From Clostridia bacterium (GTDB lineage: Bacteria > Bacillota_A > Clostridia > Oscillospirales > CAG-272), in contig JAGBRZ010000197.1 in assembly GCA_017632155.1 (NCBI GenBank), positions 1-23,134 on the forward strand: a DNA stretch of 23,134 nucleotides. The letters run 5' to 3'. The notes beneath the pieces are model-generated. The model did not search any database. It saw only the letters and a program-made list of their open reading frames with translations, and was not told the DNA's origin. This document shows positions 1-7,369 of the stretch, piece by piece. Position 1 is the first letter of the stretch, and each line of letters opens with the position of its first letter. The translations under genes were made by a program, and so were the position numbers.

Positions 1-54
1 AGGTCTGTCTTCTCGGCTTACGCCTCCATTTTCCTTCGAAAAACCGACAGACCT
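1..54. repeat. Inverted repeat at window edge
   Basis: AGGTCTGTC at 1-9 is answered by GACAGACCT at 46-54, a perfect 9-bp inverted repeat around a 36-nt loop. It abuts the dispersed repeat copy at 61-152 and may be its outer part or the end of an element that begins outside the window. Confidence 0.5.
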
Positions 55-60
55 ACCGGG

Positions 61-152
61 CGCAGGCAGCCTGCGGGCGCCGCCTCAGGATGACATCGTT
101 TCTTTTGAAGGGGGCTGCGCCCCCTTCACCCCTGCATTGCGAGTGCGAACAT
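61..152 (+). repeat. Dispersed intergenic repeat, copy A
   Basis: This is one of three related non-coding copies in the window; the others are at 19603-19745 (inverted) and 19912-20048 (direct). The shared core runs from CCTCAGGATGACATCG (83-98), through a perfect 9-bp hairpin with a TGC loop (107-127), to CACCCCTGC and GCGAACAT (145-152). A small palindrome, CGCAGGC-A-GCCTGCG, lies at 61-75. There is no coding potential. It resembles the short palindromic repeats scattered between genes of gut Clostridia, but the copy number in this genome cannot be seen here. Confidence 0.75.
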
Positions 153-223
153 AGCTTTTTGCTAATTATTTGTGCATATTGCTATATGTTAATTTTTAAT
201 ATACGTTTGTCAGCAGTCTGACT

Positions 224-258
224 TTCCGAACCGTAAAAACGGTTCGGGAAGTTTTTTT
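224..258 (+). terminator. Intrinsic terminator of an upstream transcript
   Basis: CCGAACCGT (226-234), an AAAA loop and ACGGTTCGG (239-247) form a 9-bp stem, followed by GAAG and seven T residues (252-258). No gene inside the window ends before it, so it probably closes a transcript entering from the left. It also insulates the promoter at 287. Confidence 0.8.
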
Positions 259-286
259 CGTATTATTATGTTCACAGAAAAAATTA

Positions 287-315
287 TTGACAACGAAAAA
301 ATAATATGATATACT
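287..315 (+). promoter_or_regulatory. SigmaA-type promoter of the LRR lipoprotein gene
   Basis: TTGACA at 287-292, a 17-nt spacer and TATACT at 310-315 form a near-consensus housekeeping promoter. Transcription would start near 322, leaving a leader of about 70 nt. The ribosome site AAAAAGGAG (376-384) lies 6 nt before the ATG at 391. Confidence 0.85.
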
Positions 316-390
316 TAAATCGAGAGGAAGGCTGATGCTTCCCCGAAGAAAATCGAAGTTCACACCTACCATTCGAAAAAGGAGTTATTA

Positions 391-3300
391 ATGAAAAAAA
401 TAAACGTTACTTTGGTTATGCTGCTCGCGCTTGTGCTTGTATTTACAGGCTGTCGCGGCGAGGGCGGCGTGGACACGACCGCGCCCCCGACCGTCACCGA
501 ATCCCCGGCGGTAACAACTTCGCCCGAAACTACAGCCGAAGAAACCACTTCCGTACCCGAAACAACCGCGGAGGAAACAACAGCAGAGGAAACGACCTCG
601 GAAGAAACGACCGCTCCGGTCGAGGATGTTTACGACGGCTCACGCGGGCTCGAATATTTTGTCGTCGGAACCTCATCCCGCGCGCGTCTTGTCAGCATTG
701 GCACGTGTACTGACACGGACGTCGTTGTGGCATCGACATACAACGGCGCGCAGGTTACCGATATCAGCGCAGGCGCTTTTGCGGGCGGCGAGAAGATCGA
801 ATCTATCACTCTGCCCGACAGCGTCACCACAATTCCCGCCGGAGCTTTCGCGGGCTGTACCAATCTGAAAAAGCTTGTCATAGGCGCGGGCGTGAGATTT
901 TTTACTCCCTCTCTCCTCAAAGATTGCCCTTTACTCGAGAGCATTGAGATCTCGCCCGAAAACATGACATATTCTGCCATAAACGGCTGTATCATCAACA
1001 AAAACACCAAAGCCTTGGTTTTTGCGACTGCCTCGGCACAGATTCCGAGCGACGGCAGCGTTGAAACCATAGGTGAGGGGTCTATTGCGAACCTCAGAGA
1101 GCTCACATCTCTTGTCATCCCCGAGGGCGTCAAGACGATCAAAGCGGGCGCGATCGCGAATTGCCCCGAGCTTGAAACCGTCGCTCTGCCCGCAAGTCTT
1201 GAAACGTTCGAGGAAGGCGCGCTTGTTGGATGCCCCAAGCTTTCCTCCCTCACCGCCGCGGATAACGGCAACTACGTTGTCAAGGGCAACTGCCTTGTCA
1301 ACATTCCGCTCAAGCGGCTGGTCCTCGGATTTTCCACAAGCGTTATCCCCGACGATCTTGGAATCGTTTATATCGGCAAATCCGCTTTTAAGGGATCGGG
1401 AATAGAAGCGGTCATCATTCCCGATTCCGTCACAACCATTGAGGAATCGGCTTTCCGTAACTGCACCGCTCTCAAGAGTGTAACCCTCCCCGAGAGTCTG
1501 ACAACGATCTCGGATTACGCCTTCTATGAATGCTCCGCGCTCGAGGCGGTCGAATTCCTGCGTAATGTGAAGACTATCGGAAAATATGCCTTCAGTGGAT
1601 GCACTTCGCTCACGTCTTTACGGGTCGGAAGCTATATCAAATCCGTCGGAGAGGCTGCGTTTAAGGACTGCACTTCGATCAAGACTCTAATTATCGACAG
1701 GTATTCAAGCTGGAATAATTCCGATATATATTTTGGCAAATCCACATTTGAGGGATGCACCGCACTTGAGAGCGTTGAGATCTCCGATAGCGGACTGATC
1801 ACCTATGGCGAAGCTGCTTTCAAGAACTGCACAAGCCTCAAGAGCTTCAGGCATGTCAGAACCTATTATTACGTCCCGGCTGAAATGTTTTACGGCTGCA
1901 CAAGCCTTGAAGAGGTCGAATTTGCCGACAATCTTTCCGAGATACGCAACAATGCCTTTTACGGCTGCGCCGCTCTGAAGAGCGTGACCGTCGGCGAGTC
2001 GCTGCAAAAGATTCAATCAAACGCTTTTTACGGCTGCAGCTCTCTTGGAGAATTCGTCTACCTTGGCGTCTCGACGGATTGGCAGGGCATCACGAAATCT
2101 GCAAATTGGCGCGACGGGGCTCTTTTCACCGACGTCAAATGCTCCGACAAAACTATCGGCGTCAATGATCCGCTGAATCACAACGGCGCGCCCGGTCTTG
2201 TCCACGTTATGAACGCTGACGGCAATTCCGCAACTCTCACCGACCTTGGCAAATGGTGGTTCTCGAGCGGTGCAAAATTTGCCGATATCTATAACGGCGT
2301 ACCCGTCACCCACATTGCGCCCGACGTTTTCAAGGGCAAAGTCAATGTGGTGCAAAAGATAACGTTGCCGCAGAGTCTTGTCGAGATCTGCGAGGGGCAG
2401 TTCATATACTGCAATCGACTCTCAAGCATAACCATCCCCGCAACCGTTTCGGAGATCGGCGCGGATGCATTCCGCGGCTGTATAGACCTTGAAACGGTGA
2501 CTTTCAAGGGCACACGCGATCAGTGGAAGCAGATAAAGCTGGGCAAAAATTGGAATATCGGCTGTAATTTTACCACAGTCACCTGCTCCGACGGCACCTT
2601 GACCGTAGACGTGCCCGCAGAGGTAAACGACGGCACACCCGGTCTGTATTACGGCATATCCAATGAGGGCTATGCATACCTGAGGGGTATAGATCAGAAT
2701 TGCACCGAAGCGGAAATTATAATTGCAACGGAATATAAGGGATACAAGGTAACCCGCATATATGATCGCGCGCTTCAGAATAAAACTCATATTGAAAGCG
2801 TTATAATCCCCGAAGGAATAACCTTCATCGGCGAATATGCATTCCATAACTGTCCTTCGCTCAAGAGCGTTAAGCTGCCGGAGTCTTTGCTCAGCATAGG
2901 AGATTATGCATTTGGGTATTGCCCCGCTCTCAAGAGCATTGATCTTCCCGAAAATCTGACCAGCCTTCGAGGCGACGCTTTCTACGGAACATCGATCAAA
3001 AAGCTCTATATTCCAAAAAATGTGACCGATCTCTATTGGATCGCCTGCGAAACTCTCGTGACCCTCGAGATCCACCCCGACAACCCGAGATACCGCTGTG
3101 TCGGTAATTGCTTTATCGACATGGAAACAAAAACGCTCCTGCAGGTATTCGGCAAACCCACCTTCCCGACTGACGGAAGCATTGAGGTCTTCGGTGAGGG
3201 CGTGCTTTGGGGCAACGAAGAGATCACCGAGCTGATCATCCCCGAGGGCGTTACCCATCTTTGGAATAACGCAATAGGCAACAACCCAAATCTCAAAAAG

Positions 3301-4938
3301 CTCCATATCCCGAGCACCCTTGTCGAGATCGATTATCCGATCGAATCCTATTTCGATCTCAGAAATCTTGAAGTGATAACGGTTGCGGCGGGCAATAAGA
3401 CTTATTACGCAAAAGATAATTGCCTTATTAAGAAGGACAACGGCACGCTTATGATCGTCAACAAGTACGGCAAGATACCGACCGACGGAAGCATAAAGAG
3501 CATCGGATACGGCACTTTTGCGGGATTCAAGGATCTCAAGTCGATCGTTATCCCCGAGGGAGTCGTCAGCATCGAGGCGGGTGCTTTCAGCGGTTGTTCC
3601 TCTCTTGAGAGTGCAAGCTTCCCCGAAAGTCTTGAGAGTATCGGCTCATATGCATTTGGCGGATGCACATCGCTGAAGAAAATTGATATCGGCGATAACG
3701 TCAAGCACTTCGGAACCGAAGTCTTTGTGGGATGCACCGCGCTTGAAGAGGTCAGCCTGCCCAAAGAGGTCGAATATTGGACTTGGGGTATTTTCGACTC
3801 CTGCACGAGCCTCAAGCGCATCGTTGTACCTTGCGGAGTTAAAGACTTTGACATCCGCAGATGCACAAGCCTTACCGAGGTCGTGCTCCCCGAGACCGTG
3901 ACACACGCAGCTTTTAACGATTGCACAAGCTTGCGCACCGTTATCCTGCCCGAAAGTATGAGGAGTATGTACGATATGTTCTTCGGCTGCACCGCGCTCG
4001 AAGAGATCGTTCTGCCCTCCGGTCTGATTCGGATCTATTCCGAGGCGTTCTACAACTGCACCTCGCTCAAAAAGATCACCATCGAGGGCGACATCACAGA
4101 GATCGGCGCCGAGGCTTTCCGCAATTGCATCTCTCTTGAAACCATCACGCTTCCCGCATCCGTGACATCGATCAAGTCGGAGGCTTTCAAAGGATGCACC
4201 GCGCTTCGCGAGATCGTCTTTGAGGGCAGTATGGCAGAGTGGGCAAAGATCTCAAAGGGTGCAAACTGGGATACCGACACCGCGCTTGCCGTGATCCGTT
4301 GCGCGGACGGCAATATCACCGCGGACGCCCCGCCCGAGGATTATTCCGATATGTCAAAGATCCCCGAGGCGCTGCGCGACGTGCTTCTCGGCAAGGCGAC
4401 CTTCCGCTACGCGGGCAAGGGCGTGGATATTCTGCTTGAAGATATCGAAACCTCTTGGGAAAATGGCATACTCAAGGAGAAGGATAACGTTGCTTACGCA
4501 GTCCTTGATATGGACGGCGACGGAAAGCTTGAGGTCGTGGTGTCAACTTATTTTACCGATACCTACTATGAATCCAATTCAGGCGACAAGATCATCCTCC
4601 GCGAGGAGGGCGGCGTCGTTTACGGCTACCATTTCGGCGGCAGCACGCTCCATAACGGTGATTATATGGAAGATATCAAAGCGGACGGCTCGTTTATATG
4701 GTGTATAGACACCCCGATGAGATATGATTGCTACGCAACCATCCGCTTCTCCGGCGAGAGCTACACGATCGTGACGCATTGCAAATATCATATATTCGGA
4801 GCGGATGCCGAATATGATATTGCAGGCAAAAAGGTCACCCGAGAGGAGTTCAACGAGTACACCAAGCGTTTTGACAAAGATCACGTCATCTGGTACCACC
4901 TCGACCGCTTCCCGATTGAAACTTCGACGCAGAATTAA
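391..4938 (+). CDS. Large BspA-type leucine-rich-repeat surface lipoprotein
   Basis: This is a predicted secreted lipoprotein of 1515 residues. Residues 1-21 are a signal peptide ending in a lipobox (FTGC, lipidated C21). Residues 25-80 are a Thr/Glu-rich stalk with EETTA-like repeats. Three consecutive LRR blocks follow, at about 82-588, 598-737 and 747-1310. Each opens with a cap of the type DG..GL.Y and closes with a cap of the type W..I..G..W plus C.DG. At least 25 repeats carry the LRR_5 pattern AF..C..L..I.LP.S...I. Residues 1320-1515 form a non-LRR domain with DMDGDGKLE (1373-1381), which resembles a calcium-binding loop. Proteins of this family bind host or neighbour surfaces, but the ligand here is unknown. 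The gene has its own promoter and terminator, so it is not part of the following sigma operon, although its caps match those of the membrane LRR proteins downstream. Confidence 0.9.
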   Translation: MKKINVTLVMLLALVLVFTGCRGEGGVDTTAPPTVTESPAVTTSPETTAEETTSVPETTAEETTAEETTSEETTAPVEDVYDGSRGLEYFVVGTSSRARLVSIGTCTDTDVVVASTYNGAQVTDISAGAFAGGEKIESITLPDSVTTIPAGAFAGCTNLKKLVIGAGVRFFTPSLLKDCPLLESIEISPENMTYSAINGCIINKNTKALVFATASAQIPSDGSVETIGEGSIANLRELTSLVIPEGVKTIKAGAIANCPELETVALPASLETFEEGALVGCPKLSSLTAADNGNYVVKGNCLVNIPLKRLVLGFSTSVIPDDLGIVYIGKSAFKGSGIEAVIIPDSVTTIEESAFRNCTALKSVTLPESLTTISDYAFYECSALEAVEFLRNVKTIGKYAFSGCTSLTSLRVGSYIKSVGEAAFKDCTSIKTLIIDRYSSWNNSDIYFGKSTFEGCTALESVEISDSGLITYGEAAFKNCTSLKSFRHVRTYYYVPAEMFYGCTSLEEVEFADNLSEIRNNAFYGCAALKSVTVGESLQKIQSNAFYGCSSLGEFVYLGVSTDWQGITKSANWRDGALFTDVKCSDKTIGVNDPLNHNGAPGLVHVMNADGNSATLTDLGKWWFSSGAKFADIYNGVPVTHIAPDVFKGKVNVVQKITLPQSLVEICEGQFIYCNRLSSITIPATVSEIGADAFRGCIDLETVTFKGTRDQWKQIKLGKNWNIGCNFTTVTCSDGTLTVDVPAEVNDGTPGLYYGISNEGYAYLRGIDQNCTEAEIIIATEYKGYKVTRIYDRALQNKTHIESVIIPEGITFIGEYAFHNCPSLKSVKLPESLLSIGDYAFGYCPALKSIDLPENLTSLRGDAFYGTSIKKLYIPKNVTDLYWIACETLVTLEIHPDNPRYRCVGNCFIDMETKTLLQVFGKPTFPTDGSIEVFGEGVLWGNEEITELIIPEGVTHLWNNAIGNNPNLKKLHIPSTLVEIDYPIESYFDLRNLEVITVAAGNKTYYAKDNCLIKKDNGTLMIVNKYGKIPTDGSIKSIGYGTFAGFKDLKSIVIPEGVVSIEAGAFSGCSSLESASFPESLESIGSYAFGGCTSLKKIDIGDNVKHFGTEVFVGCTALEEVSLPKEVEYWTWGIFDSCTSLKRIVVPCGVKDFDIRRCTSLTEVVLPETVTHAAFNDCTSLRTVILPESMRSMYDMFFGCTALEEIVLPSGLIRIYSEAFYNCTSLKKITIEGDITEIGAEAFRNCISLETITLPASVTSIKSEAFKGCTALREIVFEGSMAEWAKISKGANWDTDTALAVIRCADGNITADAPPEDYSDMSKIPEALRDVLLGKATFRYAGKGVDILLEDIETSWENGILKEKDNVAYAVLDMDGDGKLEVVVSTYFTDTYYESNSGDKIILREEGGVVYGYHFGGSTLHNGDYMEDIKADGSFIWCIDTPMRYDCYATIRFSGESYTIVTHCKYHIFGADAEYDIAGKKVTREEFNEYTKRFDKDHVIWYHLDRFPIETSTQN

Positions 4939-4945
4939 ATAATTC

Positions 4946-4975
4946 TCCCGCAGGCTTTCGCCTGCGGGACTTCTT
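4946..4975 (+). terminator. Terminator of the LRR lipoprotein gene
   Basis: A perfect 10-bp stem, TCCCGCAGGC (4946-4955) and GCCTGCGGGA (4960-4969), with a TTTC loop is followed by the T-rich CTTCTTTG. It begins 7 nt after the stop codon. The -35 box of the next promoter starts only 9 nt after the stem. Confidence 0.85.
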
Positions 4976-4977
4976 TG

Positions 4978-5006
4978 TTGACAAACTCAAATAAATATGC
5001 TATTAT
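4978..5006 (+). promoter_or_regulatory. SigmaA-type promoter of sigma operon S1
   Basis: TTGACA at 4978-4983, a 17-nt spacer and TATTAT at 5001-5006. It closely resembles the promoter of sigma operon S4 (19523-19551), including much of the spacer and a shared ATGCTATTATAT. Transcription should begin near 5013, giving a leader of about 140 nt. Confidence 0.88.
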
Positions 5007-5017
5007 ATTTGTGAATC

Positions 5018-5047
5018 TGCACAAAATGGGTTGGGTCAATTTGTGCA
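5018..5047. promoter_or_regulatory. Shared inverted repeat TGCACAA-N16-TTGTGCA (S1 copy)
   Basis: The arms are TGCACAA (5018-5024) and TTGTGCA (5041-5047), with exactly 16 nt between them. The same arms with the same spacing occur in the S2 leader at 10751-10780. Here it begins about 5 nt after the predicted transcription start, where a bound repressor would block the promoter. It could instead act as an RNA hairpin at the 5' end of the message. Confidence 0.6.
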
Positions 5048-5102
5048 AGTCCACAAAGTTCTGAAAAATACCGAAATTTATGAAACCAAAATGCCCCGGG
5101 GT

Positions 5103-5124
5103 GGTACTTGATAGGTGAAGGGAC
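5103..5124 (+). promoter_or_regulatory. Leader element shared by the sigma genes (S1 copy)
   Basis: This 22-nt element ends in ATAGGTGAAGGGAC. It matches 19 of 22 positions in the S4 leader (19438-19459), and weaker versions precede S2 and S3. In S1 it lies 31 nt before the start codon and is separate from the ribosome site GAGGAGG (5142-5148). Confidence 0.5.
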
Positions 5125-5155
5125 CCTTTAAGACTTTAAAAGAGGAGGCGAAGCT

Positions 5156-5713
5156 ATGCAGGATGAAAAGATAATTGAAATGCTTTTTGAGCGCGACGAG
5201 GCGGCGCTTGCGGAAACGCAAGCGAAATACGGCGCGTTTTGCCACACGGTGGCGGCGAATATTCTTTCTCTGCGCGAGGACCGCGAGGAATGCCTCAACG
5301 ATCTGCTTTTGGCGCTTTGGAATGCGATTCCGCCCGAAAGACCGCAATGTCTGAAGGCTTACATCGCAAAGATCGTCCGCAATCTCGCCATGAAGAAAAC
5401 GCGATCCGAAAACGTCTGGCGGCGCTCGAAGAGCTTTGCCGAGATCGGCGAGGATTTTCTTGAAGCGATCCCCGATTCCTTCGATTTGTGCGAGCAATTC
5501 GAATCGGCGCGCGCAGGCGAGATCCTCAACGAGCTCCTTGAAAGCCTGCCCGAGCACGAGCGCGACGTGTTCGTCCTGCACCACTATTTCGGCGAAAAGG
5601 TTGCGCACGTTGCCGCCGATATGGGATTCAGCGAGGGAAAGGTGAAAACGATCCTTTTCCGCACTCGCCGAAAACTTGCAGAAAAACTGCAAAAGGAGGG
5701 TATTTTGGTATGA
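5156..5713 (+). CDS. Sigma-70 family (ECF-like) sigma factor, S1
   Basis: This is a 185-residue alternative sigma factor that would bind core RNA polymerase and select promoters. Region 2 covers about residues 5-90, with the core-binding stretch EDREECLNDLLLALW (41-55) and a region 2.4-like AYIAKIVRNLAMKK. Region 4 covers about 122-180, with a helix-turn-helix in KVAHVAADMGFSEGKVKTIL. The ATG follows a strong GAGGAGG, and the length equals that of the three paralogues in the window. Its last codons (K-E-G-I-L-V) contain AAAAGGAGGG, the ribosome site of the next gene, and its TGA overlaps that gene's ATG. Expression appears to start at a housekeeping promoter, so activity is probably controlled by the partner protein. 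The target promoters are unknown. Confidence 0.9.
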   Translation: MQDEKIIEMLFERDEAALAETQAKYGAFCHTVAANILSLREDREECLNDLLLALWNAIPPERPQCLKAYIAKIVRNLAMKKTRSENVWRRSKSFAEIGEDFLEAIPDSFDLCEQFESARAGEILNELLESLPEHERDVFVLHHYFGEKVAHVAADMGFSEGKVKTILFRTRRKLAEKLQKEGILV

Positions 5714-7230
5714 AAAACAAAAACGATAAGCGGCTGATCTCCGCGTTCGAGCACATCGACGACAAATTTATTGAATCCGCCGCAAAAAGAATCAAGCCGC
5801 GCGCCGAGGAAATCAACGAGCGCAGCGCAAACAAATCAAAGATCATCAAGCAGGTCGCTCTGCTTGCCGCGTGCCTCGTGCTTCTCGGCGCGGCTGTCCC
5901 GCTCGCGGGAAGGCTTGTAAATTACATCCCCGAGCTCTTCAACCCCGCGGGCACCGAGAACGAATCGAACATTCTTGAAACAAACGAAAACGACTCGCCC
6001 GTAATCGATGATCTCCCCGAGGAATATTTTACGGCAGGAGACGGATTTTTGTCCTATCCCTCCTACTTTCTCGGCGTTGAATACGACGGGTGCTGGATTC
6101 ACAAATCGAGGGCATACAAGGATTTTGAGGGTGGATTGTACGATTACTTCGGATATCTTTACAAGTACGACCCCGTGACAAAAACGAGCACAAGCATTTG
6201 CATCAAGCCGTCCTGCAAGCACACGGACGAAAGCTGCCCCGTTTTCGTGCCCGCAGGGTGGAATATTGACTCCATCACCGTTTTTGATGATTGGTGCTTG
6301 TATCAGTGTACGAAAGCTGTTGATATTGAATTCAACGACGAAACTCAAGTGCGCCTTTACAATATGAAGACCGGCGAGGCGCGGGTGATCGCGGAAAAGA
6401 GCCAAGCTGATAGTCCCCACCCAACTCCAAAATCTGCCTTTGCTATGGATGGAAAGGTATATTTGAGTGTATCGGATGTGTCATGGGATGCAGGTCAGAA
6501 TTCGGGGCAGACCCGCAATTATATCGTCTGCTACGATCCCGCGACAGACACGGCAGATAGGTTGTGCGATATCCCTGCAAAAATGTATCTTGTCGGTATG
6601 ACCAACAAACGCTTCTTCTTCAGCGAAGATCCGTTCATTGAGATACATTATGAGTCCGAGATCTGGACCTGCGACTATTCGGGCGAAAATTACAGAAAGA
6701 TGGCGAACTTCAATTTTGTTCCCATGTTCGTCTGCGGAACGATTGCATACGGTGCAGGCGAAAACAACACCGTGCGTGTTTATGATCTCACGACGGATTC
6801 GGCATCAACGATCGATTTCGGCAATATCCAGTACGTTTATCTGGATTCGGGCGAGCTCGGGTTCACCACTACCTCGCGCATTGAGGAATATAACAAGTAC
6901 CACAAGGATCCGGATGCCTATATCGCGAAAAATTATCCGAACGTGACCGACCCCGACGAGATCTCGAAGCTGAAATCCGAGACCGAGCTCAAGCTGAATT
7001 GCAAGGTGGATATGCAATTCTATCTCACCGATGCGCGCGGCGGGAACCAATCCCTTGTTTTCGAAGGTGAAAACATCGACTTTAAGCCTTACCGCCGTGT
7101 GGGTGACCATATCATCGGTTCTTTGAGAAAGGCATCAAAATACGAAATGCGTATCCTTGACAGCGGTTTTGCCGCCCTCAACCTCAAAACCGGCGAGTTC
7201 GAAATGATCCCCACGGTTAAATTTGATTAA
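5710..7230 (+). CDS. Predicted membrane anti-sigma partner of S1 with propeller-like ectodomain (A1)
   Basis: This is a 506-residue type II membrane protein. The cytosolic part, residues 1-46, holds the motif RLISAFEHIDDKFIESA (8-24) that is shared by the four sigma-linked membrane proteins. A single membrane helix spans about 47-67. The outside domain of about 430 residues has repeated short beta strands of the type YDP.T...., like DUF5050 or propeller proteins, and a Cys/His motif, C164-N4-C169-K-H171-N4-C176, known from clostridial extracytoplasmic proteins. It overlaps S1 by ATGA, which implies coupled translation and a fixed ratio. The anti-sigma role is inferred from gene order and topology; no classical zinc anti-sigma motif is visible. 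The ligand is unknown. Confidence 0.7.
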   Translation: MKNKNDKRLISAFEHIDDKFIESAAKRIKPRAEEINERSANKSKIIKQVALLAACLVLLGAAVPLAGRLVNYIPELFNPAGTENESNILETNENDSPVIDDLPEEYFTAGDGFLSYPSYFLGVEYDGCWIHKSRAYKDFEGGLYDYFGYLYKYDPVTKTSTSICIKPSCKHTDESCPVFVPAGWNIDSITVFDDWCLYQCTKAVDIEFNDETQVRLYNMKTGEARVIAEKSQADSPHPTPKSAFAMDGKVYLSVSDVSWDAGQNSGQTRNYIVCYDPATDTADRLCDIPAKMYLVGMTNKRFFFSEDPFIEIHYESEIWTCDYSGENYRKMANFNFVPMFVCGTIAYGAGENNTVRVYDLTTDSASTIDFGNIQYVYLDSGELGFTTTSRIEEYNKYHKDPDAYIAKNYPNVTDPDEISKLKSETELKLNCKVDMQFYLTDARGGNQSLVFEGENIDFKPYRRVGDHIIGSLRKASKYEMRILDSGFAALNLKTGEFEMIPTVKFD

Positions 7231-7302
7231 GGCAATACCGGGCATTTTTCAACGATTTTATTATATCATATATGTCAAATACATCGAAAAATATGTAGGA
7301 AT

Positions 7303-7336
7303 CAATATAAAACGGGCGGGATGAAAATCCCGCCCG
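7303..7336 (-). terminator. Terminator between convergent sigma operons S1 and S2
   Basis: CGGGCGGGAT (7313-7322), a GAAA loop and ATCCCGCCCG (7327-7336) form a perfect 10-bp stem. On the minus strand it is followed by TTTTATATT, so it is a good terminator for the gene ending at 7370. On the plus strand no T run follows, so for the 5710-7230 gene it could only act weakly. Confidence 0.8.
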
Positions 7337-7369
7337 CTACGCATTTGATAGATAAGATCATAATGTAAA

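Noticed and set aside
526..618. Possible short tandem DNA repeat in the lipoprotein gene
   Set aside because: The repeats are degenerate codons of a Thr/Glu-rich stalk (EETTA-like), a normal linker in such surface proteins, not a separate element.
5093..5124. Possible T-box leader before S1 (GGGGTGGTAC)
   Set aside because: It resembles only the first part of the T-box sequence AGGGTGGNACCGCG. No specifier structure, matching terminator or amino-acid gene is present.
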